The notes under the pieces were generated by a model. That model worked only from the letters and a program-made list of their open reading frames with translations, did not search any database and was not told where the DNA came from. DNA of 64,000 bases from Enterobacter asburiae. GTDB taxonomy: Bacteria > Pseudomonadota > Gammaproteobacteria > Enterobacterales > Enterobacteriaceae. A program made the position numbers and the translations under genes. Positions within the stretch are counted from its first letter, which is position 1, and each line of letters opens with the position of its first letter. Positions 9,609 through 20,077 of this stretch are shown here, piece by piece. The stretch spans positions 1 through 64,000 of the forward strand of contig NZ_JAKCMV010000016.1 of NCBI RefSeq assembly GCF_021440515.1, written 5' to 3'.

Positions 9609-9627
9609 AAATGCCCCCTGTGTAATA

Positions 9628-9647
9628 TACTGTTTATTTATACAGGT
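9628..9647 (-). promoter_or_regulatory. LexA operator of dinI
   Basis: TACTGTTTATTTATACAGGT contains an exact CTGT-N8-ACAG core. It starts 20 bp upstream of the dinI start, where the promoter must be, and matches the LexA-controlled E. coli dinI promoter. Confidence 0.92.
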
Positions 9648-9683
9648 ATATTATAGGTTTGACAACAAGGGGCTGCGAATTTT

Positions 9684-10730
9684 TTAGCGTTTAACCGTCC
9701 AGTTCACGGTTTCCCCGGCCAGGAACGGGATCAGCGTATCATCCGTCAGGGCAATAGATTCCTCTACCTGGCTCGCTTTACGCTCCAGCTCGATAAAGCT
9801 TTCATTCACCGGAAGACCGTAGAAACGCGGGCCGTTCAGGGAGCAGAAGGCTTCAAAGTGCGCCAGCGCGTTCATCTCGTCGAACACCGTCGCGTAGCTG
9901 GCAAGGGCGGTCGGGGCGTTAAAGCAGCCCGCACAGCCGCAGCTCGCCTCTTTACGATGACGCGCGTGCGGGGCGGAGTCGGTGCCGAGGAACGCGCGGG
10001 TAAAGCCGCTCGCCACCAGCTCACGTAGCGCCTGTTGGTGGATATTGCGCTTGAGGATCGGCAGGCAGTACAGATGCGGACGCACGCCGCCCACCAGCAT
10101 GTGGTTACGGTTGAACATCAGGTGCTGCGGGGTGATGGTCGCGGCAATCAGGTCGTTGCCGTCGCGAACGTATTCGGCGGCGTCTTTGGTGGTGATGTGT
10201 TCAAACACCACCTTCAGCGCGGGCAGACGCTGGCGCAGCGGCTCCATTACGGTATCGATAAAGCGCGCTTCACGATCGAAAATATCAATCTCGGCGTGGG
10301 TGACTTCGCCGTGAACCAGCAGCGGCATTCCCAGCTTTTGCATTCTCTCCAGCACCGGCATGATGGCGTCGATGCTGGTGACGCCGTGGCTGGAGTTGGT
10401 GGTGGCGTTTGCCGGGTAGAGTTTGGCGGCGGTGAACACGCCTTCGTTAAACCCGCGCTCCACTTCGTTGGGGTCCAGTGAATCGGTCAGGTAGCAGGTC
10501 ATCAGCGGGGTAAAATCATGTCCCGCCGGAACGGCGTCAAGGATACGCTGGCGATAGCTGATTGCGGCATCCACGGTGGTGACTGGCGGAACCAGGTTAG
10601 GCATAACAATCGCGCGGCCGTAAATTTCGCTGGTATAAGGCACGACGGTTTTCAGCATATCGCCATCGCGCAGATGGATATGCCAGTCGTCAGGGCGGCG
10701 GATTTTAAGAACCTGGGATTGTGCAGTCAT
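9684..10730 (-). CDS. pyrC: Dihydroorotase PyrC
   Basis: Dihydroorotase makes dihydroorotate from N-carbamoyl-aspartate, step three of pyrimidine synthesis. The 348-residue class II enzyme shows the zinc motif HIHLRDG near the N-terminus, the carboxylated Lys in [10 protein letters not shown], and HGEVTH, FEHITT and LGTDSAPH motifs. The start MTAQSQ aligns with E. coli and follows GGAGCTTCC; the ORF extends 19 codons upstream without support. In E. coli pyrC is controlled by nucleotide-dependent start-site switching and by PurR; a pur box is present here at 10795-10810. Confidence 0.96.
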   Translation of the reverse strand: MTAQSQVLKIRRPDDWHIHLRDGDMLKTVVPYTSEIYGRAIVMPNLVPPVTTVDAAISYRQRILDAVPAGHDFTPLMTCYLTDSLDPNEVERGFNEGVFTAAKLYPANATTNSSHGVTSIDAIMPVLERMQKLGMPLLVHGEVTHAEIDIFDREARFIDTVMEPLRQRLPALKVVFEHITTKDAAEYVRDGNDLIAATITPQHLMFNRNHMLVGGVRPHLYCLPILKRNIHQQALRELVASGFTRAFLGTDSAPHARHRKEASCGCAGCFNAPTALASYATVFDEMNALAHFEAFCSLNGPRFYGLPVNESFIELERKASQVEESIALTDDTLIPFLAGETVNWTVKR

Positions 10731-10794
10731 GGAAGCTCCGGCTTGTGAGAAATCAGTCATTAGGCTGGCTGTTTTTGCCGGACACAAATCATAT

Positions 10795-10810
10795 GCGGAA
10801 ACGTTTTCGT
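10795..10810 (-). promoter_or_regulatory. PurR operator of pyrC
   Basis: On the minus strand ACGAAAACGTTTCCGC closely fits the PurR consensus with its central AAACGTTT. It lies 65 bp upstream of the pyrC start, as in E. coli, so purine-linked repression of pyrC is expected. Confidence 0.82.
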
Positions 10811-10825
10811 TTGCACTTTATTCCG

Positions 10826-10852
10826 TAAAAAAATAGGGCGCCTGAGCGCCCC
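10826..10852 (-). terminator. yceB terminator
   Basis: GGGCGC / GCGCCC with a 4-base loop (10836-10851) lies 6 bp past the yceB stop. On the minus strand it is followed by TATTTTTTT. Confidence 0.9.
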
Positions 10853-10857
10853 TTAGG

Positions 10858-11418
10858 TTAATCGGTGAAGGGAATGACAATCTCTCCCGGTTTCACCTCT
10901 ATTCCTTTCGCGTATTTCTTCGCCAGGGATTCGCCCTTGCTCTTGTCTTCGCTCAGCACATAGGCGGGCTGCTGGTTGAAGTAGCTGCGCAGCGACTGGT
11001 TCAGATAGGGCATCAAAGTCTGGATCACCGGTTTCATTTTCTCCGGAGTTACCTGCGCGTCCACCACTTCCATCTCTTGCAGGAAGATTGCGCCTTTCTC
11101 TTTATTAAACACCGGCAGCGCTTTGAGCTTCAGCTTGATATTGGCCTTCTGATTGCCAAACAGCGAGGTCATATCCAGATCGGCATCCCCGGAAAGGGTG
11201 ACTTTGTTCGGCTCTTCGCGGCCAATCTGGCTGCTCAGTTTGCTGAGCACGATATGCGCGTCGGCTAAGCCCGGCACGCCGATGTCTTTAGAAAAGTTAT
11301 TATGCTTTTCCAGCGCCTGATTAATCTCCTGCTCGCTGACGGTATATTGCGTGAGCTGGTTACAACCCACCAGCAGGCCGCTGACGACTAAGGCTGCGGC
11401 AATGACAATCTTCTTCAT
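10858..11418 (-). CDS. yceB: DUF1439 lipoprotein YceB
   Basis: A 186-residue lipoprotein with a type II signal peptide whose lipobox is LLVGC-NQLT, followed by a DUF1439 domain. Length and sequence match E. coli YceB. The function is unknown; the family has a tubular lipid-binding-like fold. The ATG at 11418 has GAGGA eight bases before it and gives the standard N-terminus; an ORF start four codons earlier is unlikely. In E. coli grxB separates yceB from mdtH. Here only 120 bp without a gene lie between them. Confidence 0.92.
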   Translation of the reverse strand: MKKIVIAAALVVSGLLVGCNQLTQYTVSEQEINQALEKHNNFSKDIGVPGLADAHIVLSKLSSQIGREEPNKVTLSGDADLDMTSLFGNQKANIKLKLKALPVFNKEKGAIFLQEMEVVDAQVTPEKMKPVIQTLMPYLNQSLRSYFNQQPAYVLSEDKSKGESLAKKYAKGIEVKPGEIVIPFTD

Positions 11419-11506
11419 GGGGTTCCTCAAAATGAAGGCGCTTCTATCCTGTTGCGACAGTATGTCAGTGTGAAATGGCGCAGACCAGCAGAAAAAACTG
11501 ATAAAC

Positions 11507-11529
11507 GAGGCGGGAGAGGCTCCCGCCGA
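11507..11529 (-). terminator. Stem-loop after mdtH
   Basis: A perfect GGCGGGA / TCCCGCC hairpin lies 10 bp past the mdtH stop. The following minus-strand sequence TCGTTTATC is only weakly T-rich, so termination is plausible rather than certain. Confidence 0.55.
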
Positions 11530-11538
11530 AAGAAAGGG

Positions 11539-12747
11539 TCAGGCACCGGGTTCGAGCATTCCGCTGGCGCTGCGCTTCTGGCTGAACTGCCACCACAGGG
11601 CGAGAAGCGTAATAAAGCCCATCACGCCGAGCATCACCCACGGCAGTTCAGGCTGATGCAGCGCTTTACCGGCGTCAAACAGCCAGCCGCCGCCCGTGTA
11701 GCCCAGCGCGCCGCCCAGAGCCAGCCCAAGACGGCTGAACCCCATGTAGCTTCCCCGCGCCCGGGCATCCGCCAGCGACGCGCTCAGGGTTTCCCGCGCC
11801 GGTTCGGCGATAATTGAGCCGATGTAGAAGGTGCAAATCAGCACAAAGAGCTGTTGCAGGGTATTCACCAGCCCGATAGGCATCATGCTCAGGGTCATCA
11901 GCAGCAGGCCCGCCATCAGGCGGTGCTCCAGGCGAAAGCGGCGTTCGCTCCAGCGGGCAATCGGGTAGAGCAGCGTCAATGACAGACAGGCTTCAATGGC
12001 GTACATCCATTTCACCGCCGCCGGAGAGCCCGCAATATCGTTGACCATAATCGGCAGCATCAGCATCACCTGTACCGCCAGCATGTAGTACCCGGTCAGG
12101 GTCAGTACGTAGGTGACAAAGCGTTTGTCGTGCAGCACCCGGCCCAGGCCTTCGCTGACCGGCGCTTTCACCGTTGAGAGCTTCCACGCGGGCAGGAACA
12201 GGCCGTTAAAGAGCGCGCAGAGGATAAACAGTACCGCCCCGGTGGCGCAGACCAGGCGGAAATCGTATTGCAGCAGCCAGCTTCCCAGCAGCGCGCCGAT
12301 CACCGCCCCGGCGCTGTCCTGCATCATCAGAATAGAGAAGAAGCGACCCCGGTGCTGCGGGCGGATCAGCTTAACCACCAGCGCGGTACGCGGCGGGTCG
12401 AACAGCGTGCCGCCAATGCCGGAGAGGAAGCAGGAAAACCACAGCAGCCACGGCTCGTGGGCGATCCCCATCGTGGCAAAGCCTGCCGCGCGCAGCAACA
12501 TGCCGGTGACGATCATCGGTTTTGCGCCAAAACGGTCGGCAATGGCCCCGCCAAATACCCCCAGCCCCTGCTGAACAAACTGACGCAGGCCGAGCGCGAT
12601 GCCGACCATTAATGCCGCCCAGCCCATTTGATCGACAAAGCGAATCGAAATAAGCGGGAACACGACAAAAAAGCCGAGCACAACCAGCATATTATCGACT
12701 AACAGGAAATATTTACCCAGGCTCCGGGCCTGCGATACGCGGGACAT
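11539..12747 (-). CDS. mdtH: MFS efflux transporter MdtH
   Basis: A 402-residue DHA1-family major facilitator with 11-12 hydrophobic segments and the loop 2-3 signature [11 protein letters not shown]. The length equals E. coli MdtH (YceL), which raises norfloxacin and enoxacin resistance when overproduced; its everyday substrate is unknown. The gene is divergent from rimJ across a 237-bp gap that holds both promoters and no other gene that I can see. The neighbour grxB found in E. coli is missing downstream. Confidence 0.94.
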   Translation of the reverse strand: MSRVSQARSLGKYFLLVDNMLVVLGFFVVFPLISIRFVDQMGWAALMVGIALGLRQFVQQGLGVFGGAIADRFGAKPMIVTGMLLRAAGFATMGIAHEPWLLWFSCFLSGIGGTLFDPPRTALVVKLIRPQHRGRFFSILMMQDSAGAVIGALLGSWLLQYDFRLVCATGAVLFILCALFNGLFLPAWKLSTVKAPVSEGLGRVLHDKRFVTYVLTLTGYYMLAVQVMLMLPIMVNDIAGSPAAVKWMYAIEACLSLTLLYPIARWSERRFRLEHRLMAGLLLMTLSMMPIGLVNTLQQLFVLICTFYIGSIIAEPARETLSASLADARARGSYMGFSRLGLALGGALGYTGGGWLFDAGKALHQPELPWVMLGVMGFITLLALWWQFSQKRSASGMLEPGA

Positions 12748-12984
12748 TTCCCCTCCAGGGAAAAGCAGATGGTGAGCACGCTAATATATTGCGGTGTTGC
12801 AATGCCTTTTCCCACCCCGCCAGCGACAATATTTTTTTATCAAAAAGGTGCTTTGATAGAGAGTTCTCATCGAAAAAAGAGAAAACAGGTGAAAATGGTA
12901 TGTCACTGTTTTCACAGACGGCGAAGGCGCAGGTATAGTAAAGCTCATGGGGTTGTACAGAATCGACGGGAAGGAGTGGTATCG

Positions 12985-13569
12985 ATGTTTGGCTATCGCA
13001 GTAATGTGCCAAAAGTGCGCCTGACGACGGACAGGTTAGTGGTTCGTCTGGTGCACGAGCGTGATGCCTGGCGGCTGGCGGATTATTACGCCGAGAATCG
13101 CCAGTTTTTAAAACCCTGGGAACCCGTTCGGGATGAGAGCCACTGCTACCCTTCAGGCTGGCAGGCGCGGCTCAGCATGATTGCGGAATTTCACAAGCAG
13201 GGCAGCGCGTTCTACTTTGCGCTGCTGGATCCGGAAGAAAAAGAGATTATCGGCATCGCCAACTTCTCCAACGTGGTGCGCGGCTCCTTTCATGCCTGCT
13301 ATCTCGGCTATTCCATTGGCCAGAAGTGGCAGGGGCAGGGGCTGATGTTCGAAGCGCTGACCGCCGCCATTCGCTATATGCAGCGCACCCAGCATATCCA
13401 CCGCATTATGGCCAACTACATGCCCCACAATAAGCGCAGCGGCGATCTGCTGGCGCGTCTGGGCTTTGAGAAAGAGGGATACGCCAAAGATTATCTGCTG
13501 ATCGATGGTGAATGGCGCGACCACGTGCTGACGGCGTTAACCACCCCAGACTGGACCGCAGGGCGTTAA
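12985..13569 (+). CDS. rimJ: Ribosomal S5 N-acetyltransferase RimJ
   Basis: A 194-residue GNAT-family enzyme that acetylates the N-terminal Ala of ribosomal protein S5 and helps 30S assembly. The acetyl-CoA loop is visible in [14 protein letters not shown]. The ATG at 12985 is chosen because AAGGAGTGG precedes it and the N-terminus [13 protein letters not shown] is that of E. coli RimJ; the open frame 72 codons upstream is not part of the gene. rimJ, yceH (9 bp downstream) and mviM probably form one transcript with murJ. Confidence 0.96.
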   Translation: MFGYRSNVPKVRLTTDRLVVRLVHERDAWRLADYYAENRQFLKPWEPVRDESHCYPSGWQARLSMIAEFHKQGSAFYFALLDPEEKEIIGIANFSNVVRGSFHACYLGYSIGQKWQGQGLMFEALTAAIRYMQRTQHIHRIMANYMPHNKRSGDLLARLGFEKEGYAKDYLLIDGEWRDHVLTALTTPDWTAGR

Positions 13570-13578
13570 GGAGAAAAG

Positions 13579-14226
13579 ATGAAATATCAGTTAAGCGCTG
13601 GTGAAGCGCGCGTGATTGGCTGTCTGCTGGAAAAACAGGTCACCACCCCGGAGCAGTACCCTTTGTCCGTTAACGCGGTGACGATGGCCTGTAACCAGAA
13701 GACCAACCGCGAGCCGGTGATGAACCTCAGCGAACATGAGGTGCAGGATATTCTCGACGCGCTGGTCAAGCGCCACTATCTGCGCACCGTCAGCGGCTTT
13801 GGCAACCGCGTCACCAAGTACGAACAGCGCTTTTGCAATTCCGAGTTTGGCGATCTGAAGCTCAGCTCCGCCGAGGTGGCGCTGATTGCCACGCTGCTGC
13901 TGCGCGGGGCGCAAACGCCGGGTGAACTGCGCTCGCGCGCCTCGCGAATGCACGAGTTCAGCGACATGCAGGGGGTCGAGCAGACGCTGGAAGGGCTGGC
14001 GACGCGCGAAGACGGCCCTTACGTGCAGCGTCTGGCGCGCGAGCCGGGCAAGCGCGAAAGCCGCTTTATGCACCTGTTCAGCGGTGACGTTGCCGAACTG
14101 CCAGCGGACGCGGATGAACCTGCGTTATCCAGCGACAGCCTGACGGCGCGCGTGGAGGCGCTGGAAGAAGAGGTTGCCGGGCTGAAACAGCGTTTGGATG
14201 CACTACTGGCTCATTTGGGGGATTAA
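13579..14226 (+). CDS. yceH: DUF480 protein YceH
   Basis: A 215-residue UPF0502/DUF480 protein with a predicted tandem winged-helix fold and a C-terminal coiled coil (about residues 185-212, [20 protein letters not shown]). It matches E. coli YceH in length. The function is unknown. The motif [20 protein letters not shown] and the winged-helix architecture suggest nucleic-acid binding, but that is an inference. AAGGAGAAAAG precedes the ATG, and the gene is 9 bp after rimJ and 2 bp before mviM. Confidence 0.92.
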   Translation: MKYQLSAGEARVIGCLLEKQVTTPEQYPLSVNAVTMACNQKTNREPVMNLSEHEVQDILDALVKRHYLRTVSGFGNRVTKYEQRFCNSEFGDLKLSSAEVALIATLLLRGAQTPGELRSRASRMHEFSDMQGVEQTLEGLATREDGPYVQRLAREPGKRESRFMHLFSGDVAELPADADEPALSSDSLTARVEALEEEVAGLKQRLDALLAHLGD

Positions 14227-14228
14227 CG

Positions 14229-15152
14229 GTGACGAAACTACGCATTGGCGTTGTCGGACTCGGCGGCATCGCGCAAAAAGCCTGGCTGCCCGTTCTGGGC
14301 GCGTCGACCGACTGGACGCTGCAAGGCGCCTGGTCACCGACGCGCGAGAAAGCGCAGCGCATCTGCGAGACCTGGCGCATCCCGTATGCAAGCTCCCTAC
14401 AGGATCTGGCCCGCGACTGCGATGCGGTCTTTGTGCATACCTCCACGGCGACCCACTATCAGGTGGTGAGCGAGCTGCTGAACGCCGGGGTTCACGTCTG
14501 CGTTGATAAACCGCTGGCGGACAACCTTCAGGACGCCGAGCGCCTGATTGAACTCGCGGCCCGCAAAAAGCTGACGCTGATGGTGGGCTTCAACCGCCGC
14601 TTTGCGCCGCTCTATCAGCAGCTTAAGGCGCAGTCCGGGGATCTGGCTTCGCTGCGCATGGATAAACACCGCACCGACAGCGTCGGGCCAAACGATCTGC
14701 GCTTCACGCTGCTGGACGATTACCTGCACGTTGTCGATACCGCCCTGTGGCTGACCAACGGCAATGCCCGGCTGCAAAGCGGGATCCTGCGAACCAACGA
14801 CCGTGGCGAAATGGTTTACGCCGAACATCACTTCGCGCTGGATCATGTGCAGGTGACGACCAGTATGCACCGCCGTGCGGGCAGCCAGCGCGAATCCGTG
14901 CAGGCCGTTACCGACGGGGCGCTCTATGACATCACCGACATGCGCGAGTGGCGGGAAGAGAAGGGTAGCGGCGTGGTAACGCTGCCGGTGCCGGGCTGGC
15001 AGAGCACGCTCGAACAGCGCGGGTTTGTCGGCTGCGCCCGTCACTTCATCCACTGCGTGGAAAATCAGACGGTTCCTGAAACGTCGGGCGAGCAGGCCAT
15101 TCTGGCGCAGCGCATTGTGGAAAAGCTCTGGCGCGATGCCATGAGTGAATAA
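14229..15152 (+). CDS. mviM: Gfo/Idh/MocA-family oxidoreductase MviM
   Basis: A 307-residue putative NAD(P)-dependent oxidoreductase. The N-terminal Rossmann fold shows GVVGLGGIAQKAW; the Gfo/Idh/MocA motif is CVDKPLADN. The substrate is unknown. It is named for the Salmonella mouse-virulence locus and sits immediately before murJ (mviN) as in that genus. The start is a GTG at 14229, 2 bp after the yceH stop, so translation is coupled. The length equals E. coli MviM (YceM). Confidence 0.92.
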   Translation: MTKLRIGVVGLGGIAQKAWLPVLGASTDWTLQGAWSPTREKAQRICETWRIPYASSLQDLARDCDAVFVHTSTATHYQVVSELLNAGVHVCVDKPLADNLQDAERLIELAARKKLTLMVGFNRRFAPLYQQLKAQSGDLASLRMDKHRTDSVGPNDLRFTLLDDYLHVVDTALWLTNGNARLQSGILRTNDRGEMVYAEHHFALDHVQVTTSMHRRAGSQRESVQAVTDGALYDITDMREWREEKGSGVVTLPVPGWQSTLEQRGFVGCARHFIHCVENQTVPETSGEQAILAQRIVEKLWRDAMSE

Positions 15153-15196
15153 TCCTCGTAACATCTGCGGATAGTAATTCGTTGAAATCGCGTTAG

Positions 15197-16816
<1,620 letters not shown>

Positions 16817-16820
16817 ACGA

Positions 16821-16856
16821 CAAAAGGGGAGTTCACCTGCCGGTGCTCCCCGTTCA
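16821..16856. terminator. Terminator between murJ and flgN
   Basis: GGGGAG / CTCCCC with an inner CACC / GGTG stem (16826-16851) lies between convergent murJ and flgN. On the minus strand it is followed by TTTTG, so it mainly serves flgMN. Confidence 0.75.
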
Positions 16857-16875
16857 TGGATCTGCCGTTAACACG

Positions 16876-17301
16876 TCAAATCGAAATCTTTTTTCCGCCC
16901 GTCACGCGCGAGGTGGATGTCTGACCATCTGCACCGTACAGCCCGGTCTCTTTATGCGGTTTTAACACCTCAAGAGCCTGCTTGTTACGCTCAATCTGTC
17001 CCTCTAACAGCCAGCCGTTGTGCTGGTTGAGGTCGCGAAGGTGTCGGGTTTTCTCGGTAATCGTCTGCCAGCGCTCAACAATTTCATCGTTCGCACTGCG
17101 CTTCGGATCTTGCTCGTCACGTCGCTGCTGCTCCAGGTAATCCAGGGTCGCCAGCAGTGAACTTTTATCTTCCGTAATACGTTGTAACGCGCTGCCGTTG
17201 AGTTGACCGGAAGAGAGGTGCTGCTGCTCCGCGTCCATAACCGTTTTCAGGTCATTCAGGACAACCGTCATGTGATCCAGTATTTCTGACAGTCGACTCA
17301 T
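16876..17301 (-). CDS. flgN: Flagellar export chaperone FlgN
   Basis: A 141-residue, mostly helical cytoplasmic chaperone that escorts hook-filament junction proteins FlgK and FlgL to the flagellar export gate. Coiled-coil character is visible through residues 1-120. The C-terminus (SRVTGGKKISI) is that of the enteric family (138 residues in E. coli). It follows flgM by 4 bp and is probably transcribed from both the flgA class 2 and the flgM class 3 promoters. Its clients flgK and flgL are encoded 9 kb to the right. Confidence 0.95.
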   Translation of the reverse strand: MSRLSEILDHMTVVLNDLKTVMDAEQQHLSSGQLNGSALQRITEDKSSLLATLDYLEQQRRDEQDPKRSANDEIVERWQTITEKTRHLRDLNQHNGWLLEGQIERNKQALEVLKPHKETGLYGADGQTSTSRVTGGKKISI

Positions 17302-17305
17302 ACGG

Positions 17306-17599
17306 TTATTTACTCTGCAAGAAGCTCTGGGCGTCCTGGATCAGCGCGTCAGCAATTTTGCTGGTGTCCATTTTCAGCTCGCCGTTACGAATCGCCGTTT
17401 TCAGCTGTTCAACACGTTCCATGTTGATATCGCTGCTGCCCGGCTGCATCAGTTTCGCCTGGGCGTCGCTCAGGGTCACGCTGGTGCTGTTGGCCGTGGC
17501 CGGTTTTTCCAGACGCGTTTTCTGCGGCGTCGCGTCATTCGTTTCGCGAGGTTGTACAGTGCTAACCGGCTTCAGGGCTGATGTACGATCAATGCTCAT
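17306..17599 (-). CDS. flgM: Anti-sigma-28 factor FlgM
   Basis: FlgM holds FliA (sigma-28) inactive until the hook is complete, then is exported so that class 3 genes switch on. The 97-residue protein has a disordered N-terminal half and a C-terminal sigma-binding half ([20 protein letters not shown], then [14 protein letters not shown]), exactly the family layout. A strong sigma-28 promoter lies at 17660-17686, giving the usual autoregulated burst of FlgM. Confidence 0.96.
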   Translation of the reverse strand: MSIDRTSALKPVSTVQPRETNDATPQKTRLEKPATANSTSVTLSDAQAKLMQPGSSDINMERVEQLKTAIRNGELKMDTSKIADALIQDAQSFLQSK

Positions 17600-17659
17600 A
17601 GTGTTGTCCTCATCGAGGGTTCGCGGCGTTTGCGCCTGACATCATCATTAGTTGAATAT

Positions 17660-17686
17660 TTATCGGCACGCGCCGCGAAATCTTTA
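17660..17686 (-). promoter_or_regulatory. Sigma-28 promoter of flgMN
   Basis: On the minus strand TAAAGATT, 11 bp, then GCCGATAA matches the FliA consensus at 15 of 16 key positions. It lies between flgA and flgM and would drive class 3 expression of flgM-flgN. Confidence 0.92.
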
Positions 17687-17692
17687 AAAAGA

Positions 17693-18352
17693 TTATAGGT
17701 TAATCAGAATATTCCCATCAGTACCGACGGTGCCGCTGACCACCTGGCCTGAGGACATCCGCACACGGGCATTTTGTGCCACCGCAGCGTTGTTTAACGC
17801 CTGACCTTCACCGTTGACGCTAAACCCGTCGCCGTTCGCCACCACCATCACCCGCTGGCCCGCTTTTACCCGCCACGCCTGGCGCAGCATCGAGAGCTGA
17901 ATGGCCTGGCCCGGCGCGAGGTCGCGCAGGCTGACCGCGTCCTGCGCCTGAATGATATCGAGCATGGTGCGCGGCGGCAGCTGATCCAGACGGCCACGCT
18001 TGAGCGTGACGCTGTTGGCCTGCAACTGGCTTCCCCGGGCAATCGGCTCGGCTGCGACAACATAATTGCCCGTCGCCTGGACGGCAACCTGTAAATAGCG
18101 TTTCTCGTTGGCGCAGCGCGCCAGCACGTTCACGTTGCCCCACAGCTTCGCGCTGCCGGTCACGCTGAACGAGGGCTGGTCGCAGGAGGGGTACAGGTTG
18201 GGCGGGGTGCGCACGCTGACGCTGACGTCATCGCTAAAGCCTGCCAGTTGCTGAGTAAAAAACGCCGTCAGCTGGTCCTGTAAACCGTCTGCCATCGCGA
18301 GAGGGCTTAACAGCAGCAGGGTTGCCGCCAGGCTGGTTTTTAACGTCCGCAT
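17693..18352 (-). CDS. flgA: P-ring assembly chaperone FlgA
   Basis: FlgA is a periplasmic chaperone that helps FlgI form the P ring in the peptidoglycan. The 219-residue precursor has a Sec signal peptide ending near LAMA-DGLQ and a C-terminal SAF domain (about residues 90-219, VVAAEPIARGSQLQANSVTL). The ATG at 18352 gives the E. coli length; a GTG four codons upstream is possible. It is divergent from flgB, so the shared 158-bp gap carries class 2 promoters. Confidence 0.94.
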   Translation of the reverse strand: MRTLKTSLAATLLLLSPLAMADGLQDQLTAFFTQQLAGFSDDVSVSVRTPPNLYPSCDQPSFSVTGSAKLWGNVNVLARCANEKRYLQVAVQATGNYVVAAEPIARGSQLQANSVTLKRGRLDQLPPRTMLDIIQAQDAVSLRDLAPGQAIQLSMLRQAWRVKAGQRVMVVANGDGFSVNGEGQALNNAAVAQNARVRMSSGQVVSGTVGTDGNILINL

Positions 18353-18510
18353 CGCTTGTCCCACCGTTTTGAAGAATTAACAGGATTCTACAGTCAGTGC
18401 TTTTGCATCAACGCAATAAATAGCGACGCATTTTGCGCTTATTCCGTCGATAAGGCAGACGGGTTGAGATTTAAGCTGTGAACTGAAATTTTGCCATCAG
18501 CGGAGGAGAC
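18353..18510. promoter_or_regulatory. Divergent flgA/flgB class 2 promoter region
   Basis: This 158-bp gap separates flgA and flgB, both expected to depend on FlhDC. I cannot place the FlhDC boxes with certainty. A strong Shine-Dalgarno sequence, GCGGAGGAG, lies just before the flgB ATG. Confidence 0.6.
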
Positions 18511-18927
18511 ATGCTCGATAAACTCGACGCTGCCTTACGTTTTCAGCAGGAAGCGCTCAATTTACGCGCCCAGCGGCAGGAAGTGTTAGCCGCCAACATC
18601 GCGAACGCGGATACCCCCGGGTATCAGGCGCGCGATATTGATTTTTCCAGTGAGCTTAAAAAAGTGATGGAGCGTGGACGTGCCGAAGGGACGGGGGTTG
18701 CGCTCGCAATGACCTCCTCACGCCATATCCCCGCTCAGGCGATGACCGCGCCATCGACCGATTTACTTTACCGCATCCCCGACCAGCCTTCGCTTGACGG
18801 TAACACCGTCGACATGGACCGGGAGCGCACGCAGTTTGCCGACAACAGCCTGCAATACCAGACGGGGCTGACCGTACTCGGCGGACAGATCAAAAGCATG
18901 ATGAGCGTCCTCCAGGGGGGCAACTAA
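18511..18927 (+). CDS. flgB: Flagellar proximal rod protein FlgB
   Basis: FlgB is a proximal rod subunit joining the MS ring to the rod. The 138-residue protein carries the rod/hook N-terminal motif [18 protein letters not shown] (about residues 29-46). It is first in the rightward flgBCDEFGHIJ run, driven from the flgA/flgB gap, and is exported by the flagellar type III system without a Sec signal. The length equals E. coli FlgB. flgC follows after 3 bp. Confidence 0.97.
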   Translation: MLDKLDAALRFQQEALNLRAQRQEVLAANIANADTPGYQARDIDFSSELKKVMERGRAEGTGVALAMTSSRHIPAQAMTAPSTDLLYRIPDQPSLDGNTVDMDRERTQFADNSLQYQTGLTVLGGQIKSMMSVLQGGN

Positions 18928-18930
18928 TCC

Positions 18931-19335
18931 ATGGCTTTGCTGAATATTTTTGATATCTCCGGCTCGGCGCTTGCGGCGCAGTCCAAGCGCCTGAACGTGG
19001 CGGCCAGTAACCTGGCAAACGCCGACAGCGTGACCGGCCCGGACGGACAGCCGTACCGCGCGAAACAGGTGGTCTTTCAGGTTGATGCGGCGCCAGGCGC
19101 GGCGACGGGCGGCGTGAAGGTGGCCGACGTGGTTGAAAGCCAGGCGCCAGACCGTCTGGTGTACGAGCCGGGTAACCCGCTCGCGGATGCCAGCGGCTAC
19201 GTCAAAATGCCAAACGTGGACGTGGTCGGCGAGATGGTCAACTCCATGTCCGCTTCGCGCAGCTATCAGGCTAACGTCGAAGTGCTTAACACCGTGAAGA
19301 GCATGATGCTCAAAACGCTCACTCTCGGCCAGTAA
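18931..19335 (+). CDS. flgC: Flagellar rod protein FlgC
   Basis: FlgC is a proximal rod protein of 134 residues, the usual family length. The N-terminal rod motif is [20 protein letters not shown] and the C-terminal D0 helix is [18 protein letters not shown], both typical of rod and hook proteins. It starts 3 bp after flgB and ends 11 bp before flgD. Confidence 0.97.
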   Translation: MALLNIFDISGSALAAQSKRLNVAASNLANADSVTGPDGQPYRAKQVVFQVDAAPGAATGGVKVADVVESQAPDRLVYEPGNPLADASGYVKMPNVDVVGEMVNSMSASRSYQANVEVLNTVKSMMLKTLTLGQ

Positions 19336-19346
19336 AGGAGACTCGC

Positions 19347-20051
19347 ATGTCCATCGCCGTCAACGTGAATGATACGACCAACTCGGGCGTGAACAGTACC
19401 AGCACCGGCTCCAGTTCCCTGACGGGCAGCAACGCGTCGGATCTGCAAAGCAGCTTCTTAACGCTGCTGGTGGCGCAGCTGAAAAACCAGGATCCGACCA
19501 ACCCAATGCAGAACAACGAACTGACCACGCAGCTTGCGCAGATCAGTACCGTGAGCGGCATTGAAAAGCTCAACACCACCCTCGGCTCCGTGTCCGGCCA
19601 AATCGACAGCAGCCAGTCTTTGCAGGCGGCGAATCTGATTGGTCACGGCGTGATGATCCCCGGCACCACCATTCTGGCCGGAACCAGCACCACCGATGGC
19701 ACCAGCACCACGTCCACTACGCCGTTTGGCGTTGAGTTGCAGCAGGCGGCCGACAAGGTCACTGCGACGATTAAAGACGCCTCCGGCGTGGTGGTTCGCA
19801 CCATCGACATCGGCAAGCTGGATGCAGGCGTGCATACCTTTACCTGGGACGGCAGCGTCACCGACGGCAGCACCGCGCCGAACGGCTCGTACACCGTGTC
19901 CATCGCTGCCAGCAGTGGCACCACGCAGCTGGTGGCGCAGCCGTTGCAGTTCGGCCTGGTGCAGGGCGTTATTAAGAGCAGCGACGGCAGCAAACTGGAT
20001 TTGGGTACGACCGGTACCACCACACTCGACGAAGTTCGGCAGATTATCTAA
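19347..20051 (+). CDS. flgD: Hook-capping protein FlgD
   Basis: FlgD caps the growing hook and guides FlgE subunits, then leaves when the hook is complete. The 234-residue protein has the N-terminal export and capping motif FLTLLVAQLKNQDPTNPMQN (about residues 36-55) and a C-terminal FlgD Ig-like/Tudor domain (about 110-220). A low-complexity Thr/Ser insert GTSTTDGTSTTSTTP around residues 111-127 is slightly longer than in E. coli (231 residues). Confidence 0.96.
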   Translation: MSIAVNVNDTTNSGVNSTSTGSSSLTGSNASDLQSSFLTLLVAQLKNQDPTNPMQNNELTTQLAQISTVSGIEKLNTTLGSVSGQIDSSQSLQAANLIGHGVMIPGTTILAGTSTTDGTSTTSTTPFGVELQQAADKVTATIKDASGVVVRTIDIGKLDAGVHTFTWDGSVTDGSTAPNGSYTVSIAASSGTTQLVAQPLQFGLVQGVIKSSDGSKLDLGTTGTTTLDEVRQII

Positions 20052-20077
20052 GCCTTCATACTTATCAGGAGTAAGTC

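Noticed and set aside
18353-18510. GTCGATAA near 18452 as a sigma-28 -10 element for flgB
   Set aside because: No matching -35 element at the right distance; flgB is expected to use a class 2 promoter.
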